Part shown: in pieces, positions 1-5,624 of the stretch
How the letters are laid out: every line of letters starts with the position of its first letter
Position numbering within the stretch: position 1 is the first letter of the stretch
Assembly: GCA_005893365.1 (NCBI GenBank)
Contig: VBPB01000199.1
Location: 5,387 to 12,283, forward strand
DNA: 6,897 nt
Source: Candidatus Eiseniibacteriota bacterium
Lineage (GTDB): Bacteria > Eisenbacteria > RBG-16-71-46
Direction of reading: 5' to 3'
Made by a program: the position numbers and the translations under genes
Notes under the pieces: generated by a model
Told to the model about the DNA's origin: nothing
Databases searched by the model: none
Seen by the model: only the letters and a program-made list of their open reading frames with translations

Positions 1-129
1 GCCGATCCGTACAACAGCCTCAAGACCATGGCCGGCAAGATGGTCACCGTGACCGGACCGGTCCTGAGCCGCAACGGCATGAAGGGGCTCGACGTCACCG
101 CCGTCGCCGCGGCGACGGCGACGAAGTAA
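1..129 (+). CDS. C-terminal fragment of an unidentified small protein, possibly OB-fold-like
   Basis: Only the last 42 codons are present; the reading frame is open from base 1 and ends at TAA 127-129. The visible tail has a short beta-rich stretch (KMVTVTGPVLSRNGMKGLDV) followed by an Ala/Thr-rich end. The pattern 'K-V-T-V-T-G-x-V-x-x-x-G-x-K-x-L-x-V' resembles a strand pair in small bacterial OB-fold proteins that are often exported, but this is a visual resemblance and not an assignment. Third positions are GC-rich like the rest of the window, and a hairpin follows the stop by 16 nt, both of which support a real gene end. The function is unknown. Confidence 0.65.
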   Translation, partial: ADPYNSLKTMAGKMVTVTGPVLSRNGMKGLDVTAVAAATATK

Positions 130-145
130 CGTCCCACACCCTTAA

Positions 146-176
146 GGGAGCGCGCCGTGATCCGCGGCGCGCTCCT
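146..176 (+). terminator. GC hairpin after the first gene (factor-independent-like, no U tract)
   Basis: A perfect 10-bp stem (147-156 pairs with 166-175, GGAGCGCGCC / GGCGCGCTCC) is extended inward by G157-C165 and outward by a G146-T176 wobble, leaving a 7-nt loop. It sits 16 nt after the TAA at 129 and 12 nt before the cytochrome ATG. There is no T-run, so it may act as a terminator typical of high-GC genomes, as an mRNA 3'-end stabiliser, or as structure in the cytochrome leader. Confidence 0.55.
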
Positions 177-188
177 CGCCCATCCGCC

Positions 189-983
189 ATGAGGGCCGTC
201 GCCGCCATCGTGCTGGGCCTGATCGCCTGCGCCGCGTTTGCGGCGGCGGTCGTGCTCCGCCCGCACCTGCCGCCCGCCGAGCGCGGCCGCCGGCTGGCCG
301 AGCGCACCGGGTGCTTCGGCTGTCACGGGCCGGGCGGGCTCAGGGGTGCCCACAATCCCGGGCGGACCGACAAGACCGTCCCGGGCTACGAGGACGACCT
401 CATGATGTACGCCAAGACGCCGGAGGAGATCCGCGAGTGGATCCGCGACGGCGTCACGGCCAAGAAGCGCGCGAGCCAGACCTGGCGCGAGCAGCGCGAG
501 CGGGGCGCGCTGCGGATGCCGGCGTTCCGCGGCCGGCTGAGCGAGGGCGACCTGGACGACCTGGTGGCGTTCGTGATGGCGAGCGCGGGCATGCCGGAGC
601 CGGCGGACTCGCTGGCGGCCGCGGGGCTCGCGCGGGCCGAGGCGCTGGGCTGCGTCGGCTGCCATGGCCCGGGCGGGCGCCTGGCGCGCGCCAACCCCGG
701 ATCCCTCAAGGGCTACCTGCCGTCCTGGGACGGCGCCGACTTCCCCGAGCTGGTCCGCGACAGCACCGAGTTCCGGCAGTGGGTCGAGCGCGGCGTGAGC
801 CGCCGGCTGGAGGCCGACCGGCTCGCCCGGTTCTTCCTCGGCCGCGCGGTGCTCAAGATGCCCGCCTACGGGCGGCGCCTCGACGCGCCGGACGTCCCGG
901 CGCTCTGGGCCTACGTGCGGTGGCTGCGCACGCCGGGCCCGGCCCTGGGGACCCAGGCGGAGGGCTTGGGGGATCACCCGTGA
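189..983 (+). CDS. Exported diheme cytochrome c with two duplicated heme domains
   Basis: This 264-residue protein should carry electrons on the outer face of the cytoplasmic membrane or in the periplasm. Residues 3-23 form a hydrophobic N-terminal segment (signal peptide or uncleaved anchor; no clear AxA cleavage site). Two CxxCH heme-attachment motifs are visible: CFGCH at 42-46 and CVGCH at 155-159. Each is followed by 'GPGG', an Asn-Pro-Gly element, a 'WIRDGV' or 'WVERGV' helix, and a Met-Pro-Ala motif (M110, M224) that probably supplies the sixth heme ligand, then a closing helix. The two halves (about 32-135 and 146-250) are thus an internal duplication of a single-heme class I-type domain. 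ATG 189 is the first start in frame, but no clear Shine-Dalgarno precedes it. The electron donor and acceptor are unknown; no oxidase or dehydrogenase subunit lies in the window. Confidence 0.92.
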   Translation: MRAVAAIVLGLIACAAFAAAVVLRPHLPPAERGRRLAERTGCFGCHGPGGLRGAHNPGRTDKTVPGYEDDLMMYAKTPEEIREWIRDGVTAKKRASQTWREQRERGALRMPAFRGRLSEGDLDDLVAFVMASAGMPEPADSLAAAGLARAEALGCVGCHGPGGRLARANPGSLKGYLPSWDGADFPELVRDSTEFRQWVERGVSRRLEADRLARFFLGRAVLKMPAYGRRLDAPDVPALWAYVRWLRTPGPALGTQAEGLGDHP

Positions 984-994
984 GCATCTCGGGG

Positions 995-1024
995 TTGCCT
1001 CGCCGTCCTCAGCCCCGCTATCCT
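995..1024 (+). promoter_or_regulatory. Weak sigma-70-like promoter ahead of the sulfur-carrier gene
   Basis: TTGCCT (995-1000) and TATCCT (1019-1024) are separated by 18 nt; each matches the -35/-10 consensus at 4 of 6 positions. It lies in the 134-bp gap between the cytochrome stop (983) and the ATG at 1118, the only + strand gap there large enough for a promoter. The predicted start of transcription would be near 1031, giving a leader of about 85 nt. This rests on consensus matching only. Confidence 0.3.
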
Positions 1025-1117
1025 GCCCCTCGCGATCATGCGCACGAACCCTGCCTCGCCCCGCCGCGCGCCCGACGTCTCGGGCGCTGGCCCACACCCT
1101 CCCGCGGGGTCACGGCC

Positions 1118-1393
1118 ATGAGCGTCACCGTCTTCGTGCCCGGGCCGTTGCGTCAGTACTGCGAGGGGGCGGCACGGCTCACCGCCACGGTGGACTCGGT
1201 GCGGGCGGCACTCGCGGATCTGGAGCGGCGCTACCCCACGCTCCATCGCAACATCGTCGACGAGACCGGCGCGGTCCGTCGCCACATCAACGTGTTCGTC
1301 AACTCGTCCAACATGCGTGACCGGGAGGGACTCGACACCGCGCTCTCGCCCGGGGACGTCGTCACCATCCTGCCCGCGGTCTCAGGAGGCTGA
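1118..1393 (+). CDS. CysO/MoaD-type ubiquitin-like sulfur-carrier protein
   Basis: This 91-residue protein has the beta-grasp pattern of the MoaD/ThiS superfamily and ends in Gly-Gly. In this family the C-terminal glycine is adenylated by an E1-like (MoeB/ThiF) enzyme and converted to a thiocarboxylate that donates sulfur. Length and wording are closest to the CysO branch: 'SVTVFVPGPLR' at the N terminus, 'HINVFVNSSNMR' at 56-67, and 'VVTILPAVSGG' at the end, which closely matches the end of mycobacterial CysO as I remember it. CysO feeds a CysM-type cysteine synthase, but neither cysM, an E1 gene nor a JAMM peptidase gene is in the window, so cysteine synthesis versus molybdopterin, thiamin or tRNA thiolation is undecided. 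ATG 1118 is chosen because homology begins there; upstream codons in this frame look non-coding. The next gene starts 2 nt after the stop. Confidence 0.88.
   Translation: MSVTVFVPGPLRQYCEGAARLTATVDSVRAALADLERRYPTLHRNIVDETGAVRRHINVFVNSSNMRDREGLDTALSPGDVVTILPAVSGG
1384..1389 (+). promoter_or_regulatory. Shine-Dalgarno AGGAGG inside the Gly-Gly codons
   Basis: AGGAGG spans the last codons of the sulfur-carrier gene (tcA GGA GGc) and lies 6 nt before the ATG at 1396. It is a full consensus ribosome-binding site at ideal spacing and fixes the start of the propeller gene. The bases that encode the functionally essential C-terminal Gly-Gly therefore also serve as the next gene's ribosome-binding site. 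Confidence 0.85.
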
Positions 1394-1395
1394 AC

Positions 1396-2458
1396 ATGCC
1401 GGAGCGCGTCATCCTCGCCATCGGTACCAAGAAGGGGCTGTTCGTCGCGGAGTCGGCCAAGGCGCGGCGCGGATGGGCACTCCGTGGCCCGTTCGGGCCC
1501 GGCGTCGCCGTCTACTCGGCGCTCATCGACACGCGCGGCACGCCGCGCCTGTACGCCTCGAGCTGCAATCCGTTCTTCGGCATGAAGGTCCTGCGCTCGA
1601 CCGACCTCGGCAAGTCGTTCAAGGAGACCAAGTCGGCCCCGGCCTTCGCCAAGGACGACGGGCGCGCGCTCGCCAACATCTGGGCGCTCGAGCCGGGCAA
1701 GGACAAGAAGGACCTCTTCGCCGGGGTCGAGCCCGCCTCGCTGTTCCGCAGCGGCGACGGCGGCGACACCTGGGAGATGGTGCCGGGCATCAGCAACCAC
1801 GAGCACGCCCGCAAGTGGAATCCCGGCAACGGCGGGCTGTGCATGCACACCATCATCCGCGACGGGAACCGCATGCACCTGGGCATCTCGACCGGCGGCC
1901 ATTACCTGAGCGAGGACGGCGGCGAGACGTTCCAGGCGTCCAACCAGGGCGTCGGCGCCGGCTTCTCGCCGGATCCCTATCCCGAGTTCGGCCAGTGCGT
2001 GCACAAGATCGCGCGGCACGAGGACGCGCCCGGCCGGCTCTACATGCAGAACCACGGTGGCTGGGCCGACTGGGACGGGCAAGACCTGGCGGTCGATCGC
2101 CAAGGGGCTGCCCTCGGACTTCGGCTTCCCGATCGTGGTCCACCCGCACGACGCCGACACGGTCTACGTCATGCCGCTGATGCCGATGACGCGCACCTGC
2201 CCCGACGGCGCCCCCGCGGTGTGGCGCAGCGAGAACGGCGGCGACTCCTGGCGCCGGCTCGCCAAGGGGCTACCGAAGAAGCAGAGCTACTTCACCATCC
2301 TGCGCGACGCGATGGACATCGACGAGCTCAAGACCCCGGCGCTCTACTTCGGCACCACCACCGGCCAGCTCTGGATCGGCCGGGAGGGCGGCGAGGCGTG
2401 GGAGTGCCTGTTCGACTCGCTCCCGCCCATCCACTGCGTGAAGGTCGCGGTGGCCTAG
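1396..2458 (+). pseudogene. BNR/Asp-box beta-propeller protein (sialidase/VPS10-like fold), interrupted by a frameshift
   Basis: The reading frame from ATG 1396 encodes propeller sequence up to about residue 227 (codon 2074-2076). The continuation then lies in the next frame, from about 2078 to TAG 2456-2458. Asp-boxes (S-x-D-x-G-x-T-W) punctuate both parts: STDLGKSF (68-75), SGDGGDTW (119-126), SEDGGETF (172-179), a broken one at the frameshift (GKTW, 2078-2089), SENGGDSW (2228-2251) and a degenerate GREGGEAW (2378-2401). Repaired, the protein is about 353 residues, right for a six- or seven-bladed propeller of the WD40/YVTN/BNR-like group often labelled 'glycosyl hydrolase' or 'exo-alpha-sialidase'. 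No signal peptide is visible, so it is probably cytoplasmic; enzymatic activity is not shown. Read literally, the first frame runs on to 2658 (420 residues) with an unrelated tail. The break could be a real mutation or a sequencing error in the GGG at 2077-2079. It is translationally linked to the sulfur-carrier gene. Confidence 0.82.
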
Positions 2459-2465
2459 CCCGGAC

Positions 2466-2501
2466 GGCGGCGCCTCCGGCTCGATCGCCGGGGGCGTCGC
2501 T
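2466..2501 (+). terminator. 15-bp hairpin between convergent genes
   Basis: Bases 2466-2480 pair with 2487-2501 (12 Watson-Crick and 3 G-T pairs, no bulge) around a 6-nt loop TCGATC. The hairpin begins 8 nt after the TAG of the propeller gene and ends 58 nt before the stop of the convergent gene. A T-rich run is absent (only GCTTCC-type sequence follows). The position and perfection of the stem favour a terminator, possibly serving both directions. The remaining bases to 2558 hold nothing I recognise. Confidence 0.6.
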
Positions 2502-2558
2502 TCCAGGCTTTCGGCCCGGTGCGGTATCCGCGCGGACGGGTCGGTCCCACCGCCGCGC

Positions 2559-5363
2559 TCAGCGCGCCTCGCCCTGGAACGACTCCAGCAGCCGGCGCTC
2601 GCTCGAAGGCAGCGCGTGGACCTCCTCCCACGAGGCGATGCCGGGCCGGTACACGTAATCGGGCGGCGAGCCGCGCTCGATGCGCGCCACCACCGGCGCC
2701 CAGGCGGCCCGCGCCGCTTCCTTCCGTCCGCCGCGGGCCTCGATGCCCCCCGCGACGATGTGGGCCAGGTCGCACCACGGGCCCCACGCCAGCGCCCGCT
2801 GCGCGTGCCGGCGCGCCGCGTCGAGCCGGCCTTGGGCCAGGTCGGCCCAGGCGCGCAGGGCCTCGGCCTCGGGGTTCTGCTCGTCCAGGAGCCGCGCCTC
2901 GTCGAGCTGGGCGCGCGCGGGGGCCACGCGGCCCGCGGCGAGCAGGGCGTGCGCGTAGTCGCAGCGCAGCGCGACCACGCCGGTGCGCACGCGCACCGCC
3001 TGGTCGAAGCGCACGAACGCGGAGTCGGCCTGTCCCGCCAGCGCCAGGGACAGGGCGCGGCCGTGCAGGCCCTCGGGGCTGTCGGACTGGTAGGCCAGCA
3101 CCGAGTCGTAGGCCGCGCGCGCGCGCGTCGCCTCGCCGGCGTTCCAGGCGAGGCGGCCCAGCTCGATGTCCACCAGGTAGCGGTCCTCGCGCCGGACCGA
3201 ATCGCGTGCCGCCGCGAGCGCGGCGGCCGCGGGGGCGAGCCCGCGTCCGGCGTGCCACGACGCCTCGGCCAGGACCACGCGGGTGGAGCCGCTGGTCGGA
3301 TGCGCCTCTACCGCCCTGAGCGCCACCGATTCGGCCGCGGCGGCGCGGTGCCCGAGCACCAGGGCCCGGGCGAGCGAGGTGAGCGCGGTCTCGTCGGCGG
3401 GGGAGCGAGTCAGCGCTTTGTGGTAGAAGGGCAGGGCCTCGTTCACGCGGCCGCGCTCCACCCGGTCGTCGCCGCCGGCGGCGTAGGCGATCGGATACGA
3501 GGCGCCCACGTCGGTGCGCGCCAGGAAGCCCTCGACCAGGTGGCGCAGGTCGGGATCGCGCTGGTCGAGCCGCTCGCGCACGATCTCGCGCGGGTCGTAG
3601 GCGTCGCGCATCGGGGAGGCGAAGGCGTTGGCGCCCTCGGCGAAGTACTCGTAGACGCTGCCGCCCGCGTAGCGCGAGAGGTAGCCCTCGCGGGTCGAAT
3701 CGTCGCGCGCCTTGGCGAGCCGGTAGTGCTCCTGGATGGCGCGCGCGTCGTCGGGCGTCATCACGCCGTGCACCTGGTGGGTCAGCTCGTGCAGCACGGT
3801 GTTGTAGCGATCGAAGATGGTGCGCTCGACGTCCTCGATGCCGGTGACGGTGTGGTAGCCGCCGCAGCCGCGCACGTCGTCCCACAGGCGTGAGTCGTAG
3901 CCGATGCGCTGGTCGCGCAGGGTGCCGAGGTCGGGGCACTCGGAGAGGCGCAGGTAGAGCGGCTTGATGTAGAGCGTTGCCCCGCCGTCGAGCAGCACCG
4001 GGATGAACGCGCGCCACGGCGCCACCGAGAGCGCCACGCGCTTCTGGTGCCGCGGCGAGAGCGAGCGCCAGTTGGTCACGAACCGCTCGATCCCCGGCAC
4101 GGCCGGCAGGGCGGCCGCGGCGAACCGGGTCTCGTAGCCAGTCCGGTGCACGTCCACCGTGGCGCGCTGGGCCTCGAGCGCCTTGGCCAGCACGGCGTGG
4201 GCGCGGCCGTACTCGGGGCAGAGGCGTAGCGCGGCGAAGCAGCCCTGGCGCGACGCGACCAAGCGGCCGTCCTCGAAGTCGAGCGAGGCGAGCCGCACGC
4301 GCGCGTCCGCCCAGCCCGGGTGCGCCGCGATCGCGCCCGCGTAGGCCGCGCGGGCCAAGGCGCGAGCGCCCGAGGCCAGCCACGCGTCGGCGCGGTGGAG
4401 CCCGCGCTGCCCGGCCGCGTCGGCGAACGCGGCGGCCCGCGCGGCGAAGAGCTGCGTGTAGTTGCGGCGCGCATAGCCGTTGCCGAGCCAGTAGTGCGCG
4501 GCCTCGTGATAGGGGTTGAGCCGCACGCCCCACTGGGCGGCCGTGATCGCCTCGTCGGTGCGCCCGATGCGGACCAGCGTCTCGCTCAGGGCCAGCAGCG
4601 TGGTCGGGTTGGCGCTGGCCGCCAGGGCTTGACACAACACCGTGAGCGAGCCGTCCCAGTCGCGGCGCTTCTGCTTGATCAGCCCGAGGCCGGTCAAGGC
4701 CGCCGCCCGGAATTGCGAGGGCCCGGTGACGCCGGCGGAATCGTCCGCGGCGGCCGGGAGCTGGGCGAGCGCCCGGGTGTCGAGCGATTCGGCGCGCGGA
4801 TAGTCGAGCATGTCATAGGCGAGCCGCCCGGCGGCGAGCAGCTCGGGCAGGGCGTGGGCGTCGTCGCGTCCGGCGACCGCGGCCCGGGTGAGCGTGTCGA
4901 TCGCCGCCGCGTCGTCGCGGGCGTAGAGCCAGTCGTAGCGGAGCCAGCGCTCGGCGGGGGTCGCCGACGCCGTGGGGTCGAGTCGGTCCACGATCCCGGC
5001 GAGCGCGTCGAAGTCCTGCCGCAGGAGGGCCACGCGTCCCCGCGCCACCGCCACCTCGCGCGCCTCGCCGCTCGCCGCGGGCGCCTGCTGCGCCGCGTCG
5101 TCGACGCGGCCGGCCGAGAGGAGCAGCCGCAGCCGGGCCGGCGTCACGGCCGAGCCTGCGGGCGTGCGCAGGCCCGACTCGCGGGCGCGGAACTGGGCCG
5201 CCACCGGCGCGAACACCCCGGTGTCGGCGAGCGCGGGCTCGGCCGGTCGCGGCACGGCGGCGCGCGGCACCGCCAGCGCGGGGAAGGTGGGCACGAGCAG
5301 GCCGGCGGCGAGCCAAGCCGCCGCCAGGGACGGAGACGGACGGCGGGCGTGGGTCAGGGGCAT
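2559..5363 (-). CDS. Secreted TPR-repeat protein with a central HExxH zinc-peptidase domain
   Basis: This 934-residue protein starts at ATG 5363-5361. That start gives a Sec signal peptide (basic RR at 7-8, hydrophobic 13-30, ALA cleavage site at 29-31) and has GGAG 7 nt upstream. The open frame extends back to 5738, but that stretch is Arg/Pro-rich and overlaps the divergent gene. Helical TPR-like repeats fill about 80-400; two clear units are near 225-290 (with 'EAITAAQWGVRLNPYHEAAHYWLG') and 330-390. Residues 440-625 form a different domain with the zinc motif H525-E526-L-T-H529 and, 47 residues on, YEYFAEGANAF, whose E576 is the likely third zinc ligand of a gluzincin-type fold. E526 would be the catalytic base. 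TPR-like repeats resume at about 635-880. The protein is probably a periplasmic or surface peptidase whose repeats hold the substrate or a partner; the substrate is unknown. The exact peptidase family is not recognised. Confidence 0.85.
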   Translation of the reverse strand: MPLTHARRPSPSLAAAWLAAGLLVPTFPALAVPRAAVPRPAEPALADTGVFAPVAAQFRARESGLRTPAGSAVTPARLRLLLSAGRVDDAAQQAPAASGEAREVAVARGRVALLRQDFDALAGIVDRLDPTASATPAERWLRYDWLYARDDAAAIDTLTRAAVAGRDDAHALPELLAAGRLAYDMLDYPRAESLDTRALAQLPAAADDSAGVTGPSQFRAAALTGLGLIKQKRRDWDGSLTVLCQALAASANPTTLLALSETLVRIGRTDEAITAAQWGVRLNPYHEAAHYWLGNGYARRNYTQLFAARAAAFADAAGQRGLHRADAWLASGARALARAAYAGAIAAHPGWADARVRLASLDFEDGRLVASRQGCFAALRLCPEYGRAHAVLAKALEAQRATVDVHRTGYETRFAAAALPAVPGIERFVTNWRSLSPRHQKRVALSVAPWRAFIPVLLDGGATLYIKPLYLRLSECPDLGTLRDQRIGYDSRLWDDVRGCGGYHTVTGIEDVERTIFDRYNTVLHELTHQVHGVMTPDDARAIQEHYRLAKARDDSTREGYLSRYAGGSVYEYFAEGANAFASPMRDAYDPREIVRERLDQRDPDLRHLVEGFLARTDVGASYPIAYAAGGDDRVERGRVNEALPFYHKALTRSPADETALTSLARALVLGHRAAAAESVALRAVEAHPTSGSTRVVLAEASWHAGRGLAPAAAALAAARDSVRREDRYLVDIELGRLAWNAGEATRARAAYDSVLAYQSDSPEGLHGRALSLALAGQADSAFVRFDQAVRVRTGVVALRCDYAHALLAAGRVAPARAQLDEARLLDEQNPEAEALRAWADLAQGRLDAARRHAQRALAWGPWCDLAHIVAGGIEARGGRKEAARAAWAPVVARIERGSPPDYVYRPGIASWEEVHALPSSERRLLESFQGEAR

Positions 5364-5564
5364 GCGCGGGCTCCGGAGCGGGGGACGATCGGATGCGGTC
5401 GGTCGCGACGACCGGGGTAGTCTAGCGCAGCGCGGGGGGCCCCGGGGCGCGGCGGGGCGCGCCCAGGGCGCGCTCGTCGCCGGGCGATGGACCGGGGCGG
5501 GGACGCGGCGCGAGCGCCGCGGCGCCGGGGCACGACGCCGAGCGCCTCGCCGGCGATGCCGCCC
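5364..5564. other. GC-rich upstream region of the secreted peptidase gene
   Basis: No credible gene is seen here. Bases next to 5363 carry the peptidase ribosome-binding site. The only - strand promoter-like hexamer noticed is TAGACT (+ strand 5419-5424), which lacks a matching -35 element. A perfect inverted repeat, GCGCGCCC-A-GGGCGCGC (5457-5473), lies in very GC-rich sequence and may be chance. Runs of G and C at 5433-5447 make strong secondary structure likely. Confidence 0.5.
5371..5374 (-). promoter_or_regulatory. Ribosome-binding site (GGAG) for the secreted peptidase
   Basis: On the - strand GGAG lies 7 nt before ATG 5363-5361. Together with the signal peptide that starts exactly there, it selects this start over the upstream ones in the same open frame. 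Confidence 0.6.
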
Positions 5565-5584
5565 ACCATACGGTACCGTATTGA
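5565..5584 (+). promoter_or_regulatory. TetR-type operator, copy 1 (upstream of the -35)
   Basis: The sequence is ACCATACG-GTAC-CGTATTGA. Its core ATACGGTACCGTAT (5568-5581) is a perfect 14-bp palindrome. Compared with copy 2, the left arm is identical (8/8) and the right arm matches at 6/8, with the same 4-nt spacer. It abuts the -35 hexamer (overlap 5581-5584). TetR-family repressors typically bind palindromes of this kind beside their own gene. Confidence 0.75.
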
Positions 5585-5609
5585 CAGCGCGCCCGGCGGC
5601 CGCTACCAT
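5581..5609 (+). promoter_or_regulatory. Promoter of the TetR-hydrolase gene
   Basis: A perfect -35 hexamer TTGACA (5581-5586), a 17-nt spacer and TACCAT (5604-5609, 4 of 6 to TATAAT) form a standard sigma-70-type promoter. Transcription would begin near 5616-5620, at or just before the ATG at 5620, so the message should be leaderless or nearly so. Both operator copies overlap its elements, as expected for autorepression. Confidence 0.7.
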
Positions 5610-5624
5610 ACGCATCCGTATGGT
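5605..5624 (+). promoter_or_regulatory. TetR-type operator, copy 2 (over -10, transcription start and ATG)
   Basis: ACCATACG-CATC-CGTATGGT has perfect 8-bp inverted arms around a 4-nt spacer. It covers most of the -10 hexamer, the predicted transcription start and the start codon (5620-5622, within the right arm). Its centre (5614.5) is exactly 40 bp from that of copy 1 (5574.5), close to four helical turns, so bound dimers would sit on roughly the same DNA face. Confidence 0.8.

Noticed and set aside
1038..1121. 27-codon ORF (ATG 1038) whose TGA overlaps the sulfur-carrier ATG as ATGA
   Set aside because: The overlap resembles translational coupling, but the peptide is Pro/Arg-rich, has no Shine-Dalgarno and fits chance in GC-rich DNA. 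Conservation in relatives would change this view.
2077..2658. Literal continuation of the propeller's first frame to 2658
   Set aside because: The tail is Arg/Ala/Pro-rich with no Asp-boxes and overlaps the convergent gene by 100 bases, while the next frame carries clear propeller sequence to 2458.
2455..4635. Long Arg/Ala/Gly-rich open frame antisense-shifted within the peptidase gene, and other long frames over it on both strands
   Set aside because: These are low-complexity shadows produced by the high GC content; none shows a recognisable domain, whereas the chosen frame has a signal peptide, TPR-like repeats and HExxH.
5457..5473. GCGCGCCC-A-GGGCGCGC inverted repeat as a regulatory site
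   Set aside because: Perfect arms but made only of G and C in a very GC-rich stretch, not repeated elsewhere in the window and unrelated to the TetR operator sequence.
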